Assembly: GCA_018267965.1 (NCBI GenBank)
Contig: JAFDXK010000003.1
Coordinates: 186,001-250,000 of the forward strand
From: Bacteroidota bacterium
GTDB lineage: Bacteria; Bacteroidota; Bacteroidia; Chitinophagales; Chitinophagaceae
Reading direction: 5' to 3'
Length of the DNA stretch: 64,000 nucleotides
Shown here: in pieces, positions 54,402 to 61,970 of the stretch
How the letters are laid out: the number at the start of each line of letters is the position of its first letter
Numbering within the stretch: position 1 is the stretch's first letter
Position numbers and translations under genes: made by a program
The notes under the pieces: model-generated
Told to the model about the DNA's origin: nothing
What the model saw: the letters and a program-made list of their open reading frames with translations, nothing else
Databases searched by the model: none

Positions 54402-55919
54402 TTACTGAGCATTTGTAAACGGGAGTATCTCTTCAAGAAAATGACGCTCATTGCTCAGGCGGGGCACCTTGTTTTGCCCGCCCAGTTTGCCTTTCCCCTT
54501 CAGCCATCTTTTAAAGCCGTCTTTTGGCATTACATGTACTATGGGCATTCGCAGGGCAATATCCTTATGGCGTTTAGCTTCATAATCAGAATTGATTTTT
54601 TGAAGTGCTTTATCCATTTCTGTGGTAAACACGTCTATAGGGCAAGGCAGGTTTTCAAACTCTATGATCCATTCATGCGCACCATTACTATCGCCCGTCA
54701 TGTATACAGGTGCAGCAGTATAATCATTTACAACTGCACCAGTTATTTTACAAGCTTCTTCTATTGCCTGGTCGGTATTATCTATTATTACCTCTTCACC
54801 AAATGCGTTGATAAAATGCTTTAGCCTTCCGGTTACTTTTACACGAAACGGATGCAGCGTGGTAAATTGTATGGTATCACCAACAATATAACGCCACAAG
54901 CCGCAATTGGTATTAATAACCAATGCGTAATTTTTATGCAGCTCTACATCTTTCAATCCTATTGTTTGCGGGTGTTCCTTGCCATATTCTTCCATAGGCA
55001 TAAACTCATAAAATATGCCATGGTTCAGAAACAGCAACATACCATCTGCACCTGTGTGGTCTTGAGCTGCAAAAAATCCTTCGGATGCATTATAAGTTTC
55101 ATAATAATGCATATTAGGTGAAGGAATAAAAGTCTCGAACTGCTTGCGATACGGTTTAAAACTCACACCACCGTGAATATACAATTCCAGGTCAGGCCAA
55201 ACTTCGTGCAGGTTTTTAGCACCCGATATTTCAAGTATACGTTTGATGAGAACAATCGTCCACGTTGGCACACCTGCTATGTAGGTTACATTTTCCTGCA
55301 ATGTAGTATGTGCCATCATTTCTATCTTCTGCTCCCATTCATCCATCAATGCTATAGACAAATCAGGTGTACGTATGATTTGCGCATACAGTGGCATGTT
55401 TTGCAACATCACGGCAGATAGATCACCGAAGAAAGAATCTGCATTCAGTTGATTGATCTGGTGACTGCCACCAATCGTCAGACATTTACCCGACATCATT
55501 TTAGATTCGGGAAACTCTTTCAGGTATAACGTCAATACATCCTTACCGCCTTTATAGTGATTATCATCAAGAGATTCCTTGCTGATAGGTATGAACTTGC
55601 TTTTATCGCTCGTAGTGCCGCTAGATTTTGCGAACCAGCTGATGAACGACGACCACAATATGTTCTGCTCGCCTTCCAGTATACGTTGTATATACGGCTT
55701 TAATGTGTCGTAGTCATTAATGGGCACATACTTTTTATAATCTGCTATACTGGTTATTCTATCGAAATTGTACTTTTTACCGTACTCTGTAAACTGCGCC
55801 GAACCGATAAGATGGTTGAACATCTGCTGCTGGGTATCAATAGGATTATGCATGAAGTTTTCTATCGCGCTCAGGCGCAACCTCATAAATCCTTTTATTG
55901 CCGGGCTGATGATGCTCAT
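54402..55919 (-). CDS. GH3-family acyl-acid-amido synthetase-like protein
   Basis: 505 residues, no signal. The ATP-binding motif SSGTTSDKSK is at 99-108, with YNASEGFFAAQD (the YxASE motif) and YALVINTNCGLWRYIVGD, as in plant GH3 auxin-conjugating enzymes of the ANL superfamily. Bacterial members probably activate a carboxylic acid by adenylation; the substrate is unknown. It is followed downstream by a coiled-coil gene and preceded by lptB after 35 nt. Confidence 0.9.
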   Translation of the reverse strand: MSIISPAIKGFMRLRLSAIENFMHNPIDTQQQMFNHLIGSAQFTEYGKKYNFDRITSIADYKKYVPINDYDTLKPYIQRILEGEQNILWSSFISWFAKSSGTTSDKSKFIPISKESLDDNHYKGGKDVLTLYLKEFPESKMMSGKCLTIGGSHQINQLNADSFFGDLSAVMLQNMPLYAQIIRTPDLSIALMDEWEQKIEMMAHTTLQENVTYIAGVPTWTIVLIKRILEISGAKNLHEVWPDLELYIHGGVSFKPYRKQFETFIPSPNMHYYETYNASEGFFAAQDHTGADGMLLFLNHGIFYEFMPMEEYGKEHPQTIGLKDVELHKNYALVINTNCGLWRYIVGDTIQFTTLHPFRVKVTGRLKHFINAFGEEVIIDNTDQAIEEACKITGAVVNDYTAAPVYMTGDSNGAHEWIIEFENLPCPIDVFTTEMDKALQKINSDYEAKRHKDIALRMPIVHVMPKDGFKRWLKGKGKLGGQNKVPRLSNERHFLEEILPFTNAQ

Positions 55920-55954
55920 GCTCGATTCTTATATTATTGATTTGTGATAGAGTA

Positions 55955-56713
55955 TTATAACGACCTGGTGTAATCCTTTCTCTTCAGTTCAAAGTTCTGC
56001 CCAAGATATACTTTTCTTACTTGTTCGTCAGCAGCTAATTCTTCTGCAACACCTGCCTTCAGTATTTTACCTTCAAACAACAGGTATGCCCTGTCCGTAA
56101 TAGACAATGTTTCCTGTACGTTATGGTCTGTAATTAATATGCCTATGTTCTTAAACTTCAGTCTGGCTACAATGGCCTGTATGTCTTCCACAGCTATCGG
56201 GTCAATACCAGCAAACGGCTCGTCCAACAATATGAATTTCGGGTCTACGGACAGTGCCCTTGCTATCTCAGTACGCCTGCGCTCACCGCCACTTAATACA
56301 TCTCCGGGGCTTTTACGCACATGCGTCAGCCTGAACTCTTCCAGCAATGACTCCAGTTTATGCTCCTGCTCACCCTTGGTCAGTTTGGTCATTTCTAATA
56401 CTGCCGAGATATTATCTTCTACTGATAACTTCCTGAATACAGATGCTTCCTGAGGCAAATAGCCTATACCCATCTGGGCACGCTTATACATAGGAAGGCT
56501 TGTAATATTAATATCATTCAGAAAAACATCTCCTTCATCGGGTTTCACCAATCCCACTACCATATAGAATGAGGTGGTCTTACCGGCACCGTTTGGCCCT
56601 AAAAGACCCACAATTTCACCCTGGTTCACCTCAAACGATACATTATTCACTACTGTACGGTTGCCGTATCGCTTATATAGTCCTTTTGTTGTTATGGTCA
56701 GTCTGCCTTCCAA
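55955..56713 (-). CDS. lptB: LPS export ABC transporter ATPase
   Basis: 252 residues, starting at TTG 56713; no ATG is available before the conserved region. Walker A GPNGAGKT at 39-46, [18 protein letters not shown], signature LSGGERRR, Walker [14 protein letters not shown], and the H-loop [13 protein letters not shown]. It powers transport of LPS to LptD, whose gene is elsewhere in this window. It has a TATTTTTG -7 element 17 nt upstream. The GH3 gene is downstream on the same strand. Confidence 0.94.
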   Translation of the reverse strand: MEGRLTITTKGLYKRYGNRTVVNNVSFEVNQGEIVGLLGPNGAGKTTSFYMVVGLVKPDEGDVFLNDINITSLPMYKRAQMGIGYLPQEASVFRKLSVEDNISAVLEMTKLTKGEQEHKLESLLEEFRLTHVRKSPGDVLSGGERRRTEIARALSVDPKFILLDEPFAGIDPIAVEDIQAIVARLKFKNIGILITDHNVQETLSITDRAYLLFEGKILKAGVAEELAADEQVRKVYLGQNFELKRKDYTRSL

Positions 56714-56730
56714 TCCTTCCTTGTTTGGAA

Positions 56731-56738
56731 CAAAAATA
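56731..56738 (-). promoter_or_regulatory. -7 element (TAnnTTTG) of lptB
   Basis: TATTTTTG on the minus strand, 17 nt before the TTG start at 56713. Confidence 0.5.
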
Positions 56739-56823
56739 ATAAACCGTGCTGTAAATGAGTATAAAACAAGACGGTATAATGAGTTTACAAACGAAACTAT
56801 ACTGAAAATAGTGCGTAGATTGC

Positions 56824-56831
56824 TATTTTTG
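56824..56831 (+). promoter_or_regulatory. -7 element (TAnnTTTG) of metF
   Basis: TATTTTTG with 10 nt to the ATG at 56842. Confidence 0.55.
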
Positions 56832-56841
56832 CCTGCCTATT

Positions 56842-57795
56842 ATGAAAGTAACTGATTTATTAGCCAACAGCAAAGGCCCGATTATATCTCTTGAAATATT
56901 GCCTCCTACCAAGGGTAAGAGTATCGAATCTATATATAGTCACCTGGACCCCTTGATGGAGTTTAAGCCTGCTTTTGTAAACGTAACATACCATCGCGCC
57001 GAACAGGTGATGAAAAAACGTGCCGATGGCAGCTTTGTACAGGTTGAGATACGAAAACGCCCGGGCACGGTTAGTATTTGTGCTGCTATCATGAATAAAT
57101 ATAAGGTTGAGGCTATCCCTCACCTGATTTGCGGCGGCTTTAGCAAAGAAGAAACTGAGAACGCCCTTATCGACCTCAATTTTCTTGGCGTAAAGAATGT
57201 ATTGGCATTGCGTGGCGATGCTGCAGCAAATGAAAAATTCTTCACCGCTCATCCTCATGGTCACCGTTTTGCAGAAGATTTGGTGAAACAAGTAGTTGAC
57301 CTCAATAACGGAAAATATATTGAAGACGATATCATCGACGGTGTAAAAACTGATTTTTGTATTGGTGTGGCAGGCTACCCCGAAAAACATTTCGAATCGC
57401 CCAACGTTGATGCCGATTTATATTACCTGAAACGCAAGGTAGATTTAGGTGCTGATTATATCGTAACCCAAATGTTCTTCAATAACGCGCATTATTACAA
57501 TTTTGTAAATCGTTGTCGCGAGAATGGTATCAATGTTCCTATCCTTACAGGGCTCAAACCGCTTACCAATAAAAAACAAATGAGCATTGTACCCAGCATT
57601 TTCAATGTAGAGGTGCCACAGGATTTGTATAATGAAATGATGAGATCAACCTCTGCCGATGCCGGCGATAAAATAGGTGAAGAATGGCTCTACCAGCAAT
57701 GTAAAGACCTGCTGGCCAACAATGCACCCGTACTGCACTTCTACACACTCGGCAAGCCGATGGTGATATATAATGTGCTGAAAAGATTGTTTTAA
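56842..57795 (+). CDS. metF: Methylenetetrahydrofolate reductase
   Basis: 317 residues. ISLEILPPTKGKS, FVNVTYHRAEQ, HLICGGFSKEETENALIDL, NVLALRGDA, FCIGVAGYPEKHFESPNVD and DYIVTQMFFNN follow the family order. It reduces 5,10-methylene-THF to 5-methyl-THF with FAD, supplying methionine synthesis. It is followed after 64 nt by an MGMT-like gene on the same strand. Confidence 0.96.
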   Translation: MKVTDLLANSKGPIISLEILPPTKGKSIESIYSHLDPLMEFKPAFVNVTYHRAEQVMKKRADGSFVQVEIRKRPGTVSICAAIMNKYKVEAIPHLICGGFSKEETENALIDLNFLGVKNVLALRGDAAANEKFFTAHPHGHRFAEDLVKQVVDLNNGKYIEDDIIDGVKTDFCIGVAGYPEKHFESPNVDADLYYLKRKVDLGADYIVTQMFFNNAHYYNFVNRCRENGINVPILTGLKPLTNKKQMSIVPSIFNVEVPQDLYNEMMRSTSADAGDKIGEEWLYQQCKDLLANNAPVLHFYTLGKPMVIYNVLKRLF

Positions 57796-57859
57796 TCATT
57801 ATCAATCCTGACCATCATCATATTTTTCACTGAACCGGTGGAATAGCTTTGTTTGTGCT

Positions 57860-58276
57860 ATGACATACAAACGCAAAACATGGGCTGAAAAAATGAAGCC
57901 CGGAATGAAACCACATGTAGAAAAAGTAGATAAAGATTTTGCCGATATTCCGGCAGGTGCAAGTATGCTTATTGCCACACCCGAAATTGTAGACGCATAC
58001 ATTCGCCATATTCCTAAAGGCAGTCATACATCTTTGCAACAAATGCGCAAAGACCTTGCTATAGAATATAATGCCGAATATACATGCCCTGTAACATCAG
58101 GTATTTTTCTGCGTATAGTAGCAGAGCATGCTTATGAAGAATACCAAAAGGGGAAGTCGTTATCTAATATAACCCCATTTTGGCGCATACTCGACCGCAA
58201 AAGTCCATCCTTCAAAAAACTAACCTTTGGTACTGCGTTTGTTGAGGAACAATGGGAAAAAGAAAAGATTGTATAA
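57860..58276 (+). CDS. MGMT-like (alkyltransferase-like) DNA-binding protein without PCHR
   Basis: 138 residues. The layout matches short proteins named MGMT family: TWAEKMKP at the start, EIVDAYIRHIPKGSHTSLQQMRKDLA (cited in part), CPVTSGIFLRIVAEHAYEE, and ITPFWRILDRK. The winged-helix region of O6-methylguanine methyltransferase seems kept, but the PCHR active-site motif is absent; Cys occurs as CPVTSG. It may act as a DNA-binding alkyltransferase-like protein or have another role. Confidence 0.65.
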   Translation: MTYKRKTWAEKMKPGMKPHVEKVDKDFADIPAGASMLIATPEIVDAYIRHIPKGSHTSLQQMRKDLAIEYNAEYTCPVTSGIFLRIVAEHAYEEYQKGKSLSNITPFWRILDRKSPSFKKLTFGTAFVEEQWEKEKIV

Positions 58277-58277
58277 G

Positions 58278-58306
58278 AAAGCCTCAATAATGTGGCTTTA
58301 TCTTCT
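58278..58306. terminator. Weak terminator-like hairpin
   Basis: A 6-bp stem AAAGCC/GGCTTT (58278-58283, 58294-58299) with a 10-nt loop and A/T flanks, between two convergent genes. Confidence 0.4.
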
Positions 58307-60280
58307 TTAATTCTTTACAAATCTTTTTGTTATTCTATAACCATCGGGCATGGTTGCCACAAACACATATACACCTGCAGGAAATGCTTGCATACTAATA
58401 TCTGTTGCCTGCATGTCAGTAGTTTTGTTATAAATACAATGTCCCGTTATATCCATAACACATACAGTGCAGTCTGTAACTAAACCTTCTATATGCAAAA
58501 CATCTGATACAGGGTTCGGGTATAAGTGAATGTTATCACGGTGATTGGCGCCGGGCACGGCAGCCGGCCACGAAACAATTTTCTGACACCACACATTGTC
58601 ACCGCAATTATTAGTTACAGTTACACATACAGTATGAATGTACACACTATCTATATCTTTAAACTTATGCACGGGTGCTGCGGCAGTAGAGCTATCCCCA
58701 TCTCCGAAATCCCATAATATGCTTTTGTAACCCGCTGTACCGGAATACTTAAATGAAAGGCTATCTTTCTTGAAAGCATATGTATATGAAAGTTCGGGAG
58801 GTGTGCAATTACAGTTTTTATTACCATATTTTAGTGCCATACCATCATTACTTCCACCAGTGGAATATAAAGTATCATTACCTATAGCCATATCATAAAC
58901 AAAACTTCCTCCCAAATACACATTTCCCTTCCCATCGCCTGTCATGCAGGTAGTTTCACATCTATCAATAACAACATAACCGCGTTCAAAACCTAAAGCC
59001 TTACCCGTTTGGCTATTCAGGCGAATGATGAATAATTGATAACTGGAATTTAATGGTTGATATATGGAATTAGAACAGCCCGGCCAGCTCAGGCGCGGAG
59101 CCATACCTCCCAGATCCACCTCTCCGCTATTACGTACTGCAATTTGTATTCCGTATGCGCCATACTGGGCAATCCCGTTAACGAGCCAGGCATTCTTGCC
59201 ATTCGTGTCTATTTTCACTGCAAACGGAGCCTGCAAATAGCTGGATTTTACGGGTTCTCCATTCACACTATCTCCACTCTGAACTACTCCTGTTATATAA
59301 ATACTACCGTCTTTATCTATTACAGGTTTAGAAAAATTGCCATTTGGCGCACATGCTTTCCATAAAAATTTCCCATTCAAGTTATAGGCAAGTAAATAAC
59401 TTCCGGAAGCAACAGAATCCTGGTTATGGGATGCAACACTACCTACATGCAGCGGTGGCGGCGGATTATATGGCCTTATGCCCCATAAGTAATACCGTCC
59501 GTGCGCATCATCAACAATTAATTCTGAGTAAGTACCATCATACTTTATTTCATACTCAAGATTCATTAAACTTTTATAGTTTCCGGCTGCATCCAGTTTA
59601 AACATATACAGTCCGCAAGCATTGACTGGCAAGTTTCCATTAAAATAAGTGGGGGTGCGGCTTGATAAAAAACCGGTGAGATAAATATTATTTGCATTAT
59701 CGCATGCAGAACCCATAATACCTTCTCCATAATTACATGGATTGGCAATAGGCAATACAGTATCCTGAATAAGCTTATACCAAATGACCTTTCCCATGCT
59801 ATCGTATTTTGCCGTTACGAGCTCCTTTTTAAAATTGATGCCACCTGCATAAGTAGTCCCTGGGCCTACATGCACAACAGCACTGCCATAATTGGCAGGT
59901 ATCCTGGCGTTAAGAATTATATTATCTGCACGATCTATTGTTAAGGAACCTGTAGTGGTATAATCTTCGTAATTAGCACCAATCATATTTACCCACCTCA
60001 GTGTGCCATCACATTTATAGCTGCATAGCATAATGTCCTGCAGCCAATAACCTGTCTGCAATACCCCACCGGCATTAGGACTAAATGGCATCACTACATT
60101 CAAAGTATATAAATTACCATGACTGTCTGTAGCCATAGCTATCATGCCCTCATTTTCTGTGCTACTATTGCTTGTACTTCCAAAACGTTTACCCCATTGC
60201 CAGCTTTGAGCAGAAAGGTGGAGTGTAGTTATACAAAGGAGTATTATAACAGCTGTTTGGGCGAGTAAACGATTATGCAT
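58307..60280 (-). CDS. Secreted T9SS cargo with propeller repeats, a PKD domain and a type A sorting domain
   Basis: 657 residues with a signal peptide (QTAVIILLCITTLHLSAQS). The N-terminal 450 residues hold repeats with NLYTLNVV, NIYLTGFLS, SIYITGVVQ and NVYLGGSFVYD, as in SBBP-type beta propellers. A PKD-like domain follows (WDFGDGDSSTAAAPVHKF). The end is a T9SS type A sorting domain with LYPNPVSDVLHIEG, FPAGVYVFVATM and a final RFVKN. It should be displayed on or released from the cell surface. Confidence 0.88.
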   Translation of the reverse strand: MHNRLLAQTAVIILLCITTLHLSAQSWQWGKRFGSTSNSSTENEGMIAMATDSHGNLYTLNVVMPFSPNAGGVLQTGYWLQDIMLCSYKCDGTLRWVNMIGANYEDYTTTGSLTIDRADNIILNARIPANYGSAVVHVGPGTTYAGGINFKKELVTAKYDSMGKVIWYKLIQDTVLPIANPCNYGEGIMGSACDNANNIYLTGFLSSRTPTYFNGNLPVNACGLYMFKLDAAGNYKSLMNLEYEIKYDGTYSELIVDDAHGRYYLWGIRPYNPPPPLHVGSVASHNQDSVASGSYLLAYNLNGKFLWKACAPNGNFSKPVIDKDGSIYITGVVQSGDSVNGEPVKSSYLQAPFAVKIDTNGKNAWLVNGIAQYGAYGIQIAVRNSGEVDLGGMAPRLSWPGCSNSIYQPLNSSYQLFIIRLNSQTGKALGFERGYVVIDRCETTCMTGDGKGNVYLGGSFVYDMAIGNDTLYSTGGSNDGMALKYGNKNCNCTPPELSYTYAFKKDSLSFKYSGTAGYKSILWDFGDGDSSTAAAPVHKFKDIDSVYIHTVCVTVTNNCGDNVWCQKIVSWPAAVPGANHRDNIHLYPNPVSDVLHIEGLVTDCTVCVMDITGHCIYNKTTDMQATDISMQAFPAGVYVFVATMPDGYRITKRFVKN

Positions 60281-60352
60281 AGCATTATCATAGACTAATA
60301 TTTGAGAAATATCGTTGGGAATTAACCTGTATTCTTATTGCATATCATAAAT

Positions 60353-60381
60353 AATAAAGCCCCTATAACAGGGGCTTTATT
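60353..60381. terminator. Intrinsic terminator of the peroxiredoxin gene
   Basis: A 12-bp stem AATAAAGCCCCT/AGGGGCTTTATT with a 5-nt loop, just downstream of the peroxiredoxin stop on the minus strand. Confidence 0.9.
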
Positions 60382-60383
60382 AT

Positions 60384-61022
60384 TTAGTTCAGGTCAGGTT
60401 GCGGGGTATATCGCAAATATGGTTTAACAATTTTCAATCCTTTAGGAAATTTCTTTTCTGCATCTTCTGTCGATACTGCCGGTACTACTATTACATCTTC
60501 TCCGGGTTTCCAATCAGCAGGGGTTGCAACACTGTAATTTGCAGTCAATTGCAATGAATCTATCACACGCAAGACCTCTGCAAAATTGCGCCCGGTAGAT
60601 GCAGGGTAAGTAATAATGAGTTTCACCAGCTTATCAGGCCCTATAATAAATAAAGAACGCACAGTAGCCGTTAAAGATGCATTTGGATGTATCATGTCAT
60701 ATAAGGTTGCTACATTCCTGTCATCATCAGCTATGATTGGAAAATTCACTGTAGTGTTTTGTGTCTCATTAATGTCATTTACCCATCCGGCATGTTTATC
60801 CAGGGGGTCTACACTCACCGCCATCACTTTTACATTGCGCTTTGCAAATTCATCGTGTAATTGAGCTGTACGCCCCAATTCTGTAGTACATACCGGCGTA
60901 TAATCTGCAGGATGAGAAAAAAGCACACCCCATCCATTACCCAGGTATTCGTGAAAGTCAATTTCTCCTATTGTTGTGCGTGCTTTAAAATTAGGGGCTG
61001 TATCCCCAAGGCGAAGGCTCAT
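60384..61022 (-). CDS. 1-Cys (Prx6-type) peroxiredoxin
   Basis: 212 residues. The peroxidatic Cys45 is in SHPADYTPVCTTELG, followed by VMAVSVDPLDKHAGWVNDI, FPIIADDDRNVATLYDM and the extended C-terminal domain with PADWKPGEDVIVVPAVS, typical of the Prx6 branch. It reduces peroxides using an unidentified thiol donor. It is a single gene with a TAAATTTG -7 element 38 nt upstream. Confidence 0.95.
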   Translation of the reverse strand: MSLRLGDTAPNFKARTTIGEIDFHEYLGNGWGVLFSHPADYTPVCTTELGRTAQLHDEFAKRNVKVMAVSVDPLDKHAGWVNDINETQNTTVNFPIIADDDRNVATLYDMIHPNASLTATVRSLFIIGPDKLVKLIITYPASTGRNFAEVLRVIDSLQLTANYSVATPADWKPGEDVIVVPAVSTEDAEKKFPKGLKIVKPYLRYTPQPDLN

Positions 61023-61060
61023 ATAAATAGTTTTTTAAAAGTTAAGCGATACTGCTTAGT

Positions 61061-61068
61061 CAAATTTA
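61061..61068 (-). promoter_or_regulatory. -7 element (TAnnTTTG) of the peroxiredoxin gene
   Basis: TAAATTTG on the minus strand, 38 nt before the ATG at 61022. Confidence 0.45.
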
Positions 61069-61145
61069 GCTATTCCGCATAAACGCTACGTTAAAGAATC
61101 CTAAATCACAGTACTTCATGTATACTTAAGTTCACAATCAAACGT

Positions 61146-61153
61146 TATCTTTG
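61146..61153 (+). promoter_or_regulatory. -7 element (TAnnTTTG) of the PorT-like gene
   Basis: TATCTTTG with 9 nt to the ATG at 61163, supporting that start over an upstream in-frame TTG at 61151 that lies inside the element. Confidence 0.55.
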
Positions 61154-61162
61154 AGACCTCAG

Positions 61163-61873
61163 ATGCGTTTACGCTATTATATATATATTCTCTTATTAAC
61201 CTTGCAGGTATTTCCTGCCCATGCACAGAGGCGACTGATACAGAATATGCCCGAGCATGACGATAAAGCATATTACTTCGGCATAACACTGGGATTCAAT
61301 TACTCTATGTTTCGGTTCAAGTATTCCCAGTCTTTTGCTGAAACAGATACTTTCAAAAGCATCGCCAGCAGATTTGGTCCGGGATTCAACCTCGGATTAA
61401 TGGGCAACCTCAAACTGAACAAATTTGTCGACTTACGTTTTATTCCTACACTCATATTTGCCGAAAAGCCTGTTTCATTACTGATGCGCAGCAGTGTTGG
61501 CGCTGATAGCAGTGTTTCTCGTCCGGTAGAGTCTATATACATGCATCTGCCTTTGCAGCTAAAATTCAAAAGCGACCGTATTCATAATTTCCGCTTTTAT
61601 GCTTTAGTGGGTGGCAAGTTAGATATTGATATGGCAGCCAATGCACGTTCACGCAGGCCTGATGAATTCATCAAAGTAAAACCAATAGACCTTGGCGCCG
61701 AATTAGGTGTAGGCTTTGAGTTTTATTATCCCAACTTCATTTTCTCTCCCGAAATAAAACTGAGCCAGGGATTGATGAATGCACAATTTAAAGATGCACG
61801 CATTCCTCTCAGTAATGCAATCGACAATATGACCACGCGGATGATTGTCATCTCTATTCATCTTGAAGGATAG
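61163..61873 (+). CDS. PorT-like outer-membrane protein of the type IX secretion system
   Basis: 236 residues from ATG 61163, with a signal peptide cut after PAHAQ. An eight-strand-like barrel follows, with YYFGITLGFNYSMFRFKYS near the start, GPGFNLGLMGNLKLN, DLRFIPTLIFAEKP, ESIYMHLPLQLKFKS and the end ISIHLEG. This is the PorT/OM-barrel pattern seen in T9SS and gliding loci; in several Bacteroidota porT lies beside ubiE, but here ubiE is about 8 kb away. PorT helps the T9SS, whose cargo is present in this window. Confidence 0.7.
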   Translation: MRLRYYIYILLLTLQVFPAHAQRRLIQNMPEHDDKAYYFGITLGFNYSMFRFKYSQSFAETDTFKSIASRFGPGFNLGLMGNLKLNKFVDLRFIPTLIFAEKPVSLLMRSSVGADSSVSRPVESIYMHLPLQLKFKSDRIHNFRFYALVGGKLDIDMAANARSRRPDEFIKVKPIDLGAELGVGFEFYYPNFIFSPEIKLSQGLMNAQFKDARIPLSNAIDNMTTRMIVISIHLEG

Positions 61874-61970
61874 TATGTTATTGAGGTAACATTTAGTTCA
61901 AATTATCTTAACGCAACAGCAATACTGCCTTAACACTGTATCAGCACATTTGTGGTCAAAATAACCACTT

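Noticed and set aside
55955-56713. Reading the ABC ATPase as GldA, the partner of GldF and GldG
   Set aside because: Its sequence pattern ([29 protein letters not shown]) is that of LptB, and it lies far from gldF.
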